This document shows, in pieces, positions 1 to 7,833 of a stretch of 64,000 bases of DNA. Origin of the DNA: Clostridium kluyveri (lineage in GTDB: Bacteria > Bacillota > Clostridia > Clostridiales > Clostridiaceae). The notes below the pieces were generated by a model. It was given only the letters and a program-made list of their open reading frames with translations, did not search any database and was not told where the DNA came from. Within the stretch, counting starts at the first letter, position 1. The number at the start of each line of letters is the position of its first letter. Position numbers and translations under genes: made by a program. Where the stretch lies: contig NZ_CP018335.1 of the NCBI RefSeq assembly GCF_001902295.1, positions 2,356,001 to 2,420,000 on the forward strand, given 5' to 3'.

Positions 1-576
1 GTACTTACTCCAGAAAATATATTACTTCTGGATCATCCAATAGGACTCGCATGTCTTTATATGGATGACGGCTCATTGGTTATAGATTCAAGTAAAAGGA
101 AAAATGGATCCATATACATTTTCCCGAGAATATACATTTACACTCTCAATTTTTCAAAAGACGAAAACATAATATTAAAAAATCATATAGCGAAAAAATT
201 CAATATATACACAAAACTAAAGAAACGTAAAGATGGAAAACATTATATATTGGAAATAAATAAGAAAAACGAAATAATAAAATTCATAAATACAGTAAAT
301 CCCTTTGTAGAACAAATACCCTGTATGCACTATAAAATGAAGCTCAGAGAAAGATTTGAAGAAAAAAGATTGACATTAATAAATCAAGGCTATAAAAATA
401 TAAACAATTGGTCTGAAAATATAACAGAAAACAAGTATTCTAAAGATGAAGAAAACTTCATTATAATATCAAAACAAGCTGGAATTTCAGATAGAAAAAT
501 TGCATCTCATCTAGGTAGAAACTACTGGGGCATAGTAGACAAAGTTAGAAGGTTAAAGCTTCAAAATAGGATTTAA
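1..576 (+). CDS. LAGLIDADG-type homing endonuclease, 5' end outside window
   Basis: The reading frame is open from the first base of the window, so the start lies upstream; 191 residues are visible. Residues 15-24 read GLACLYMDDG, the helix motif with acidic residues typical of the LAGLIDADG_2 class. A basic region follows, and the last 45 residues (YSKDEENFIIISKQAG onward, with DRKIASHLGR) look like a helix-turn-helix or Myb-like DNA-binding tail. Such enzymes cut long asymmetric sites and spread introns or themselves. No intron core is visible around this gene, so it looks free-standing. It lies on the opposite strand from the flagellar genes and about 2 kb from the flagellin group I intron. 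A link between the two is only speculation. Family assignment is fairly sure, activity is not known. Confidence 0.75.
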   Translation, partial: VLTPENILLLDHPIGLACLYMDDGSLVIDSSKRKNGSIYIFPRIYIYTLNFSKDENIILKNHIAKKFNIYTKLKKRKDGKHYILEINKKNEIIKFINTVNPFVEQIPCMHYKMKLRERFEEKRLTLINQGYKNINNWSENITENKYSKDEENFIIISKQAGISDRKIASHLGRNYWGIVDKVRRLKLQNRI

Positions 577-688
577 TGTAATCTGAAATTTCTTCTGTTT
601 TCCTCATCCAGAGTTTTAACCTAACTTAATTTATTATCTGTATCTTTGCTTCGGTTAAAATTGTAATTCTTGATATATATAGTTTTTA

Positions 689-1012
689 TCAGTCATATTT
701 ATATAATATAACAGCAATTCTCACAGCCTCAGCAATATCATTTTCATTTTTTACTGAAAATTGATACCACCCAAATCCTCCATTAAATTTATTTCCAACA
801 TTATTAAGCTCCAGTATTTGTGAATCTATAGGCATGCCATCTGTTCTAACAAAAACATCAATATTATTAGACTGTGGTTTTAAAGTGAGCATACAATAAT
901 TTTGATTTTTTCTACCTGTAGCATATGGCTTCTCAAATCTGAAACCTGTGTCCCTCATATTTTTTACGTAGCTTCCCTTATTACAAGAATATTTAGAAAC
1001 ACCAATAACCAA
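689..1012 (-). CDS. Small protein resembling a DUF5655-type C-terminal domain; probably a gene fragment
   Basis: The 107-residue frame would start at a TTG (MVIGVSKY) with no purine-rich ribosome binding site in front, only an A/T run. The body has alternating beta-like stretches (NYCMLTLKPQ, IDVFVRTDG) and ends WYQFSVKNENDIAEAVRIAV, which resembles the small C-terminal domain called DUF5655 found on nuclease-like and transport-annotated proteins. The missing translation signal suggests that this is the surviving 3' part of a larger gene. Another short frame with a start lies just upstream at 1073-1117. The function is not recognised, and the family call is weak. Confidence 0.4.
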   Translation of the reverse strand: MVIGVSKYSCNKGSYVKNMRDTGFRFEKPYATGRKNQNYCMLTLKPQSNNIDVFVRTDGMPIDSQILELNNVGNKFNGGFGWYQFSVKNENDIAEAVRIAVILYKYD

Positions 1013-1417
1013 TTTAAAAAATAACTTTTTTAGATAATCATCACATTTATAAAATATATTATAGAAATCGGGTCAATTATCCATTTCATCTTTTATTCTT
1101 TCCTTCCTTAATTCCATCTCAATACACCTCACAAATTATAAAATGCCTATAATTTAAACTGCTTTTGTGGCTCTATCTTTCCAGATTATATTCTCTTACT
1201 TCGAATACCCATTATTAATACAATCACTATAAAAATAAATTTTGAATTTTTTCGTCTTTCATACTTATTCCATGAATCTCTCGAAAAATTTTAACATTAA
1301 AATTACTTTAATAAGCAGAAATAAGCAGATTAATTCATTAAATATCTTCACAACAACTTAATATTTATTTTTACTCATGAGTTACACACAATTTTTAGGA
1401 TAACTTTATTAAATTTC
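1013..1417. other. 405-bp AT-rich gap with a 14-codon minus-strand frame
   Basis: No convincing gene is present. On the minus strand an ATG at 1117 follows a GAGGTG sequence and encodes MELRKERIKDEMDN before a TGA at 1073-1075. It could be the remaining 5' end of the gene whose tail is at 689-1012, or a chance frame. The rest is A/T-rich with no clear terminator or promoter that I could defend. Confidence 0.3.
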
Positions 1418-2662
1418 TTAATTTTTTATCAATATAGCCATATATGCCATAGTGTTGTATCCATTCTGTTTAAACAATTCAAATGTATTATTGAAAAACA
1501 CATTATTGTGTTCCACTGCCCTTGAAAATGAATATACAAGTCTGATTATGAGCCTTTCATCTAATTTCTCATTATAAGCTGACATACCAATTAATAACAT
1601 TTTAATAAGGGAATAATATATAACTAATCTCATATAATCATCAAAAACTCCCCATTTAGACTCTATAGGAAATAATTGATTGAATACATAATTTACAAGA
1701 AGATTTTCAAGTATGTATTCATGATCTTTCATAAATGGTTCATAAATATTTAGATATGCTTCTCCGTATAACTTTACTATATCTTCTATTTTAGCCTTAT
1801 CAGTATATTCTATTCCACTCAAAAATTCTGTTACACAATTAATATAGGGTCTGGCATTTTGGGAAAATCCAGTTGAAAATCTGTGGTCATTAAATTCCTT
1901 CATAAGTTCCATCTGGATACTTAAATTAACAGGTATAGAATCCAAATACTTTTCTAAATCTCCACTTTCAATGATATTGTTATATTCCTGAATAATTGAC
2001 GGTACAATTTTGATCTTTTCACTATTTACACATTCCTGAAGCTTTTTTAGAAAAAGTCCTAGAATAATCAGTCTATTTGTAATTGAATATTTCCTATTCT
2101 GTAAAAGGGTTATTATAAATATTCTAAGCTCCCAGAAATACTTTTTTACTTTGTTAGAATACCTGATATCATTTATATTAATCTGTCTCATAATATTATT
2201 ATCAATATCTGCAGATTCCTCCAATTCATCAAACTCCATAATATCGCGATTCAATAATACCAGTCTTGCCATCTCAGGACAGGAAAGTGTAGCTGATTCT
2301 TCATACACTTCATTTACTATATTTGTAAATTTGGGATATATCCTGCATACTTTTGATAAAAATTCTGGTCCCAGTTCTTTATGTATTTTACAAAGTTTAT
2401 CTTCCTCCAAGAACGGGCAATCGCCATTTTGTTTCATCTTTATTTTTGCATAATTTTCTGGAGAAGCATTAGATCTATTTCTTTTAATATTTAAATTCAA
2501 CAAGAACTTCAAAGATGACTCATTACTTTTCCTGTATTTCTTATAAGTTTTATTATCTATATTTACTTTCCACCCATAACAGCAATTATCCTCACATTTT
2601 GATCCTATACATTGAAATTTTCCCATATATTGCGGCATTAATACAACTCTTGTTTTCACCAT
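1418..2662 (-). CDS. fliB: Flagellin lysine-N-methylase FliB
   Basis: The 414-residue protein has the N-terminal cysteine cluster of the FliB/YkgJ family: C18, C23, C27 and C28 in QCIGSKCEDNCCYGW, then a second group near residues 79-105 (CPFLEEDKLC, KVCRIYPKF). In Salmonella the homologue methylates surface lysines of flagellin; the metal cluster is thought to be an Fe-S centre. The gene starts at an ATG with GGAGAG just ahead. It follows the flagellin gene and intron on the same strand, after a probable terminator at 2706-2734. Its position supports a role in modifying the flagellin encoded upstream. The C-terminal two thirds is helical and shows no other known domain. Confidence 0.9.
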   Translation of the reverse strand: MVKTRVVLMPQYMGKFQCIGSKCEDNCCYGWKVNIDNKTYKKYRKSNESSLKFLLNLNIKRNRSNASPENYAKIKMKQNGDCPFLEEDKLCKIHKELGPEFLSKVCRIYPKFTNIVNEVYEESATLSCPEMARLVLLNRDIMEFDELEESADIDNNIMRQININDIRYSNKVKKYFWELRIFIITLLQNRKYSITNRLIILGLFLKKLQECVNSEKIKIVPSIIQEYNNIIESGDLEKYLDSIPVNLSIQMELMKEFNDHRFSTGFSQNARPYINCVTEFLSGIEYTDKAKIEDIVKLYGEAYLNIYEPFMKDHEYILENLLVNYVFNQLFPIESKWGVFDDYMRLVIYYSLIKMLLIGMSAYNEKLDERLIIRLVYSFSRAVEHNNVFFNNTFELFKQNGYNTMAYMAILIKN

Positions 2663-2705
2663 AGACTCTCCTATTCAATTTTATTAAAATAAATTATATG
2701 GTAAA

Positions 2706-2734
2706 GAGCCAGAGTTATTTACCCTGACTCCCTA
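2706..2734 (-). terminator. Hairpin after the second flagellin 3' end
   Basis: A 9-bp stem (GAGTCAGGG with CTCTGGCTC, two G-U pairs) closes a 7-11 nt A/T loop and is followed on the minus strand by a T-rich stretch. It sits between the orphan flagellin 3' exon and fliB, where the flagellin transcript would be expected to end. Confidence 0.55.
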
Positions 2735-2793
2735 AAATAATTCTATTTACTTCAGATTCTTTTTAAGGGAACTCCGTCTCCTCATATTAGAAC

Positions 2794-2838
2794 TTATCTC
2801 AATAATTGAAGAACCTGTTGAGGCTGTTGATTTGCTTG
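2794..2838 (-). other. Orphan flagellin 3' exon (last 14 codons plus stop)
   Basis: The 45 bases encode QANQQPQQVLQLLR and a TAA stop, the end of the C-terminal D0 helix of flagellin. The full flagellin gene ends with QANTQPQQVLQLLR, so this is a second copy of the same segment with one amino-acid change. Most of the base differences are synonymous. The copy has no start codon or ribosome binding site and begins exactly after the terminal G of the group I intron, as a 3' exon should. It can be translated only if spliced to an upstream flagellin exon. The alternative is a displaced, dead remnant. Confidence 0.8.
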
Positions 2839-3310
2839 CGTATCACCAATGATCTTTCAATCACTGCCAGACTATATCTTCACCCGCTTTTTAAATTAAA
2901 AGTCATGAATTAAGAATTAACAGTTATAGTTGAAATTCAGTTCGCTGAATTTCCTCATTCACTCTTAACTATCCATTTTCAACTTTCAACTAATTTCCGG
3001 GGTTGGGCACTTCGGGAAACCTCATCCCTACGAGTTTCATCACCATACAAGTTTCTATAACTGTCAATTGTTCACTTTGAACTGTCACCTGCTTAGATGG
3101 TATACTCTAGTCGTTGAACCTTCTCCAGCCTTTCGGCACAGGAGCTTGGCTGCTGATTATCCAATCTGTTTGCTTTTCAACCTGTTACACCTGCCCTTTC
3201 GAGCTTTGTTTTAGGGAAACAGCTTAAGGAAGTTCCAGCAATTCACCCAATATACTTGAAGATTACTCCCCAAGAGACCCTATAAATACTCAACCGAAAT
3301 TCCAAATAGA
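2839..3310 (-). ncRNA. Group I intron (5' boundary not fixed)
   Basis: Read on the minus strand, the conserved core elements appear in the correct order. A P-like element is at about 3220-3245 (GAATTGCTGGAAC). A Q element, AATCAGCAGCCAAG, is at about 3145-3158. An R element, GTTCAACGACTAGA, is at about 3105-3119. The S element AAGATATAGTC is at 2870-2880. GACTA of R pairs with TAGTC of S to form P7, the guanosine site. The element ends in G at 2839, as group I introns do. No endonuclease reading frame is inside. I could not settle the 5' splice site or the internal guide sequence. It may lie after the flagellin stop, or inside the flagellin gene at 3356/3355. A palindromic repeat occupies 2907-2991 between R and S. 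Confidence 0.85.
2907..2991. repeat. Palindromic repeat, TTAAGAGTG family, inside the intron
   Basis: Arms of the type GAATTAAGAATTAACAG and CACTCTTAACTATC flank an inner hairpin (AAATTCAG, then CTGAATTT). It matches the other TTAAGAGTG-family copies in this window and lies between the R and S elements, so it should extend a peripheral loop rather than the intron core. Confidence 0.7.
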
Positions 3311-4600
3311 TTACCTAAGCAGCTGTAATACCTGCTGTGGCTGAGTATTTGCTTGAGCCAGCATTGCCTGAGCAGCCTGAGAAAGAATACTGTTCTTTGA
3401 GTACTCAGACATCTCAGATGCCATATCCACATCTCTAATTCTTGATTCCGCAGAAGTCAAATTTTCTGATGAAACTCCCAAATTGTTTATTGTATGCTCC
3501 AATCTATTCTGGTAAGCACCAAGTTTTGAACGTTGTGTTGATACAGTTTCTAAAGCATTGTTTATTGTAGTTATTGCGGAATTTGCTGATGATTGATCTG
3601 AAACATTTATTCCGCCAACATTAACTGCATCCCCATCAGTTAAAGCAACTGTTGCTGCAAATACCGTAACTGAAGCTCCATTAACATTACCTTTAAATGT
3701 AACACCATCTGCTGTAACTGCTACTATTGTTCCATTGCCATCTACTAATGTTTTATTTGTATCATCATAAGTGTAATTTCCTGCCTGCAGTCCCGAATTT
3801 GTAAATTGAGCTGTTCCTTTATAAGTCGTAGTTCCTGCAGCATCTGTTGCAACTGTAACTGATCCGGAAGTCACTGCTTGAGTGAATACAAGGTGATCAT
3901 CACCAGCAGATCCATCAGCAGCTTGAGTGGTATAATCTAATCCATCTGCACTTTTTGCAACAACATTACCACTGCTATCTTGAAGTTCATAAGTAGCACC
4001 ATTTTTAGCAACTGAATATGTTCCATCAGTTAATGTATCACCAACTCCTGCACCAGGTGTATAAGTTCCTGAATTAGTTAATTCAGCTTTACCTGTAATA
4101 CCTAATGCAAATGATCTCATATCACTAACATCAAGAGTTAAATTTTGGTTTTCATTTGCTCCTATTTGGAAAGTTCCAGAAAAATTTCCATCTAAAAGCT
4201 TTTGAGTGTTAAATTCAGTTGTATTTCCAATACGTCCAATTTCTTGTGCTAATTGATCTACTTCCTTTTGTATTTGTGATCTATCAGTAGCTGTATTTGT
4301 ATCACTTGATGATTGAACAGCAAGTGTTCTCATTCTCTGAAGTATGCTGTGAGTTTCATTTAATGCACCTTCAGCAGTCTGGATAAGTGATATAGCATCC
4401 TGTGAATTAGTTGAAGCCTGGTTTAAACCATTGATTTGTCCTCTCATTTTTTCGGATATTGCAAGACCTGCTGCATCGTCTCCAGCTCTATTTATTCTAA
4501 GGCCTGAAGAAAGCTTTTCCATAGCTTTACTGGAATTATTTGAATTGATGTTCATATTTCTCAGAGCATTGTTTGCCATAAGATTGTGATTAATAATCAT
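3311..4600 (-). CDS. hag: Flagellin
   Basis: This 429-residue protein is the filament subunit. Residues 1-165 carry the conserved N-terminal D0/D1 helices (MIINHNLMANNALRNM, LSSGLRINRAGDDAAGLAIS). The C-terminal 90 residues hold the matching helices, ending SQAAQAMLAQANTQPQQVLQ. Between about 168 and 330 is a Thr/Gly/Ala-rich variable domain of beta-type sequence that would be surface exposed. The ATG has a strong AAGGAGGA ribosome binding site. That site and a hairpin at 4627-4640 look like CsrA targets. Downstream is a group I intron followed by a second copy of the last 45 bases. Secretion is by the flagellar type III apparatus, so no signal peptide is expected. Confidence 0.97.
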   Translation of the reverse strand: MIINHNLMANNALRNMNINSNNSSKAMEKLSSGLRINRAGDDAAGLAISEKMRGQINGLNQASTNSQDAISLIQTAEGALNETHSILQRMRTLAVQSSSDTNTATDRSQIQKEVDQLAQEIGRIGNTTEFNTQKLLDGNFSGTFQIGANENQNLTLDVSDMRSFALGITGKAELTNSGTYTPGAGVGDTLTDGTYSVAKNGATYELQDSSGNVVAKSADGLDYTTQAADGSAGDDHLVFTQAVTSGSVTVATDAAGTTTYKGTAQFTNSGLQAGNYTYDDTNKTLVDGNGTIVAVTADGVTFKGNVNGASVTVFAATVALTDGDAVNVGGINVSDQSSANSAITTINNALETVSTQRSKLGAYQNRLEHTINNLGVSSENLTSAESRIRDVDMASEMSEYSKNSILSQAAQAMLAQANTQPQQVLQLLR

Positions 4601-4603
4601 AAT

Positions 4604-4640
4604 ATTTCCTCCTTGATTTTTGTATTGGACATCCTTGTCC
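4604..4640 (-). promoter_or_regulatory. CsrA-binding region in the flagellin leader
   Basis: GGACAAGGATGTCC at 4627-4640 is a perfect 4-bp stem presenting AAGGAU in the loop, and contains the CsrA consensus ACARGGAUGU. About 14 nt further on, the ribosome binding site CAAGGAGGAAAT supplies a second GGA. This two-site layout is the one known from Bacillus subtilis hag, where CsrA blocks translation and FliW releases it. Both fliW and csrA lie in this window. Confidence 0.8.
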
Positions 4641-4723
4641 TTTTTATTTATAGCTACCTCCTTTTAAATTATAACTAATTATTAGTTATGCCTTAATTGG
4701 AGTTTACTAACAGATTATTTTGT

Positions 4724-4796
4724 TTAGTTGAGAGTGGAGAATTGAAAGTTGAAAGTAATTTATGTAGTAAACTCTCAACTCTCAATTTTCAACTAA
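4724..4796. repeat. Palindromic repeat, TTAAGAGTG family
   Basis: Left arm TTGAGAGTGGAGAATTGAAA and right arm CTCTCAACTCTCAATTTTCA can pair around a short A/T centre. It lies between the four-helix-bundle gene and flagellin. Confidence 0.65.
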
Positions 4797-4798
4797 TA

Positions 4799-5155
4799 TT
4801 ATCTAAGTTTCTCTTTAGTTGTCTTCACTATAGATGCAAGCATTTTATTTAATTCTTTACAGTCATTTACGATTGATTCTGATGCTTTTACATTTATATA
4901 TCTAGCTGCTTTTAGAAGTTCCAACCAGTAGTCAGTTTCTGAAGCTTCCTTTAAGGCTATATTCATTTTCATTAAAAAATCTTTTTTACTCGATGCCTGT
5001 ACAGCTTCCTTAACATTAGCTCCTATGCTGGTTCCAGATCTTAAAACTTGTTTTGAAAGAACATATTCTCTCTTTTCTCCACATAAATACTTATATAACT
5101 CAACTATCCTTACGGAAAATTTAAAAGCTTTATTGTAAACCAGACTTTCTTTCAA
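4799..5155 (-). CDS. Four-helix bundle protein (23S rRNA intervening-sequence protein / Avd-like family)
   Basis: The 118-residue protein has the family layout: KAFKFSVRIVELYKYL, then SKQVLRSGTSIGANVKEA at residues 34-51, SSKKDFLMKMNIALKEASE, and TDYWLELLKAARYI. Members form four-helix bundles, often pentamers; relatives occur inside 23S rRNA intervening sequences and as the accessory protein of diversity-generating retroelements. No reverse transcriptase or rRNA is near. The start is a TTG, eight bases after AGGAGG; an ATG four bases away is out of frame. It sits in the middle of the late flagellar genes, just before flagellin. Its role is unknown. Confidence 0.85.
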   Translation of the reverse strand: MKESLVYNKAFKFSVRIVELYKYLCGEKREYVLSKQVLRSGTSIGANVKEAVQASSKKDFLMKMNIALKEASETDYWLELLKAARYINVKASESIVNDCKELNKMLASIVKTTKEKLR

Positions 5156-5253
5156 CCATTCAACCTCCTAAATGTATTGATTTATTAGCATTATCAACAA
5201 ATCAATTCACATTTAATCAGTTGAATTTATTTTTTCCTTAGTAAAATTTTCTT

Positions 5254-5391
5254 TAGTTAAGAGTGTGGAGTCAATAATATATAGTATTGGTGGAAATTTT
5301 TTAACTCTGTTAAAAAATTTCTTCATACACTTTCCATTCTCAACTCTCCACCTTCAACTATTCTCATACACTTTTAACTTTTTCTATCACT
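5254..5391. repeat. Palindromic repeat, TTAAGAGTG family
   Basis: Arms of the type TTAAGAGTGTGGAGTC and CATTCTCAACTCTCCACC enclose a long inner hairpin made of AAATTTTTTAAC and GTTAAAAAATTT. It lies between the fliT-like gene and the four-helix-bundle gene. Confidence 0.7.
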
Positions 5392-5434
5392 CTAGTTCAA
5401 TTATCGACTTTGCATTGTATGCCTTTATACTTTT

Positions 5435-5785
5435 TTATATTTTTTTACTGAATATTTTCGGGGAATTTCCTATATTGCCGTAGGCACCGCTGGCAGTTTT
5501 ATTTTTGGATATATTTTTTAGTTTTTCTTTTATAAATAGTGCTTTCTGCTTCATAAGCTCCCTAGCTTCATTTTCAATTTTATTTATATTAAGTTTTTTA
5601 TAAATTTCCCTGGTCTCATCTTTTTTATCAGCGTAAGAAATAAGTTCATTTAAAGTATCCTGTCTTTTCTCCAATTCACTTTGAAGAGATTCAATATCAT
5701 CTTTTTCAAGCAGTTGTATAATCCTTTCTGTACACTTTCTATAATTCATTAATACTTCTTCAACTGTCCTTTTCATAACAGTCAT
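5435..5785 (-). CDS. fliT: FliT-like flagellar chaperone
   Basis: The 116-residue, highly charged, helical protein (YRKCTERIIQLLEKDDIESL, KRQDTLNELISY) directly follows fliD in the operon. FliT, the export chaperone for the cap protein FliD, normally occupies that place. The similarity is in size, helical pattern and context rather than in a diagnostic motif. Two in-frame ATG codons are close together; the second (MKRTVEEVL) has better spacing from the GAGAGGGG ribosome binding site, so the protein may be three residues shorter. It could be a different small coiled-coil protein. Confidence 0.6.
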   Translation of the reverse strand: MTVMKRTVEEVLMNYRKCTERIIQLLEKDDIESLQSELEKRQDTLNELISYADKKDETREIYKKLNINKIENEARELMKQKALFIKEKLKNISKNKTASGAYGNIGNSPKIFSKKI

Positions 5786-5820
5786 TCCCCTCTCTCAGCC
5801 AATTATTCAAACTAATTATT

Positions 5821-5932
5821 TAAGTTAATAGTGAAGAGTGTATGGTATATAGTAATGGGTGAAATATTTTGATAGAATCAAAATATTTCTTCATTTACTT
5901 TTAACTATTAACTCTACACTCTTAACTAAATT
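5821..5932. repeat. Palindromic repeat, TTAAGAGTG family
   Basis: TTAATAGTGAAGAGTG on the left and TTAACTATTAACTCTACAC on the right, with a centre hairpin AAATATTTTGAT / ATCAAAATATTT. It lies between fliD and the fliT-like gene. Confidence 0.7.
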
Positions 5933-5937
5933 ACCAA

Positions 5938-7683
5938 TTAACCAAGGTATAGTGACAAAGTTGATTGCTGTGCATTTAACTGTTCCATAGCCACTTCCAA
6001 CTGTGTAAATTGATTATAATATTTGGTCTGATCGGCATTCATTCTCTCCGTTAAAGTATTTATAAGAAGCTGCTTCTGGTATATCTGATCTGGAAGAGTT
6101 CCTGTTCCACTTCCTCCTGTTACACTATAATCATCTTGTAGATTTGCATATTTTGTAAGCGTACCACTATTTAGCGTAGTACCTATTACACCTACATTGT
6201 TATTTATAATCTGATTTATCCTCTCAAATATTCCAGATTCATTAAATTTTGTTGTAGTATCCTTACTATCAGATGTAGTTGTAAAGAGCTTCATTATATC
6301 ATCTATATGATTGGTAATAATATCTGTAAACTGCTGATCATCAGTTATAGAAAGTTTAGCCCCTTGACTGTAATCATCTGATGTATCAATTCCAAGAGCA
6401 TTGGAACCTATACTTCCAAAATAAAATGATGATATACTCTTTCCACTGCTGTCTACAACCGGGGTATTAAAGGCACTTGTAAGATCATTTAAAAGCTGCT
6501 GCAGATTATCATCATTTCTAAGTATACCTTGCTTAGCCTTATCTTCCCAGTTGGTTATATCTGTATCACTCATTTCCTCCTTTTGTGAGTCCGTAAGTGG
6601 TTTATAATCATAATCTTTCTTTTCATTCAGTTTATCCTGTATTTCTCCTACTAAATTATTGTATTTATCTATAAAGCTTGAAATCAAGTCGTGTACCTTC
6701 GAAGTATCCTGAGTTACCGATATACTCACCGGACTATCTGTAGAATTTGCATCCACCTCAATGCCACTACCTGTAATATCAACTGTAGAATTTATATCTG
6801 ATATAGTATAACTCATTCCATTTACAGTAAAATTATTTGAACTCTGAGTACTTGTAACATATTTATCTGACCCCGGTTCTTTTATGGCAACTAAGGCATC
6901 TTGTCCATTTTTATTCACGTTTTTATCTGATTCACTAATTTTCAAATTGCTTAATGCATTATTAGTGTCCTCAATCTTCAAAGTAGAACCTAAACCTGTA
7001 GTTGTGGTTTGAATTGAAAATTTCCCTGTAAGCTCATCAAATTTTGCAGTAACAGCTCCTTCCGTTTCATTCTTAATAGCATTCACCAATTCTCCAATTG
7101 TAGAACTTTCATTAACATTAATAGTCTTCTCAGAAGTTGTGGAGCCATTACTTCCATAAGATACTTTAAAAGAAACTTTTCCATCGGTATTTGTAATACC
7201 CAACTCTTTTAATGTAGTAGAATCCGTAACATCATCACCAATATGCTCTCCAGTTGTAATCTCTAATTTGCTTTCTCCTGTTATAGTGGCACCTTTTGCT
7301 AACTGACTTACTAGTATTTTATAAGTTCCAGCTGTTACATTAGAAGAAGCTTTAGCTCCCACTGTACTTTCACTTGAACTTGTCGCCGTCATATTATTAT
7401 AACTATTTGAAGACATCAGATAATTTTCACTATTTGTTATATCAAAATACGTGCTTTGTAAATCTTTTACATCTGTTATAATACTCTGATAGGCTTCTTG
7501 CTTCCATTTTATAAGCTGTTGAGCCTGCTTTGCCTGATCTACCTTACTCTGATCTGCTATAAGCATCTTTTTTACCATTGCATCTATATCAAGTCCCGTA
7601 TTAAGTCCTGTAATTCTCAATGTATTTCCTCCACCAGCACCGGTTGAACCTACTGGTACACTGCTAGTTGTACTAGTTGCCAT
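5938..7683 (-). CDS. fliD: Flagellar filament cap protein FliD
   Basis: FliD caps the growing filament and folds incoming flagellin. The N-terminal domain is clear (LRITGLNTGLDIDAMVKKML, about residues 24-43), and the C-terminal domain ends with the coiled segment QLLINTLTERMNADQTKYYNQ and a typical last stretch (FTQLEVAMEQLNAQQSTL). The chosen start is the ATG giving MATSTTSS, 9 bases after AAAGGAGG; the upstream TTG runs through the ribosome binding site. The product is 581 residues, a little longer than many clostridial FliD proteins, with a Ser/Thr-rich middle. fliS is upstream and a fliT-like gene downstream. Confidence 0.95.
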   Translation of the reverse strand: MATSTTSSVPVGSTGAGGGNTLRITGLNTGLDIDAMVKKMLIADQSKVDQAKQAQQLIKWKQEAYQSIITDVKDLQSTYFDITNSENYLMSSNSYNNMTATSSSESTVGAKASSNVTAGTYKILVSQLAKGATITGESKLEITTGEHIGDDVTDSTTLKELGITNTDGKVSFKVSYGSNGSTTSEKTINVNESSTIGELVNAIKNETEGAVTAKFDELTGKFSIQTTTTGLGSTLKIEDTNNALSNLKISESDKNVNKNGQDALVAIKEPGSDKYVTSTQSSNNFTVNGMSYTISDINSTVDITGSGIEVDANSTDSPVSISVTQDTSKVHDLISSFIDKYNNLVGEIQDKLNEKKDYDYKPLTDSQKEEMSDTDITNWEDKAKQGILRNDDNLQQLLNDLTSAFNTPVVDSSGKSISSFYFGSIGSNALGIDTSDDYSQGAKLSITDDQQFTDIITNHIDDIMKLFTTTSDSKDTTTKFNESGIFERINQIINNNVGVIGTTLNSGTLTKYANLQDDYSVTGGSGTGTLPDQIYQKQLLINTLTERMNADQTKYYNQFTQLEVAMEQLNAQQSTLSLYLG

Positions 7684-7721
7684 ATAAATTACCTCCTTTT
7701 TCAATTCACAATTTTTAAGAA

Positions 7722-7823
7722 AGTTAAGAGTGTAGAGTTAATAGTATAAAGTTAATGAGGATTTTCAGGTACCACTGGAAATCTTCAATCACTATATACT
7801 CTTCTCTTAATTATTCACTTATT
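7722..7823. repeat. Palindromic repeat, TTAAGAGTG family
   Basis: TTAAGAGTGTAGAGTTAATAG and its imperfect complement near 7800 enclose a GATTTTCAGG / CCACTGGAAATC type hairpin. It lies between fliS and fliD. Confidence 0.65.
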
Positions 7824-7833
7824 CAAGTGTCAA

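Noticed and set aside
2839..3310. c-di-GMP riboswitch joined to the flagellin intron
   Set aside because: I looked for the GEMM core motifs ahead of the intron, as in the known allosteric ribozyme of C. difficile, and did not find them.
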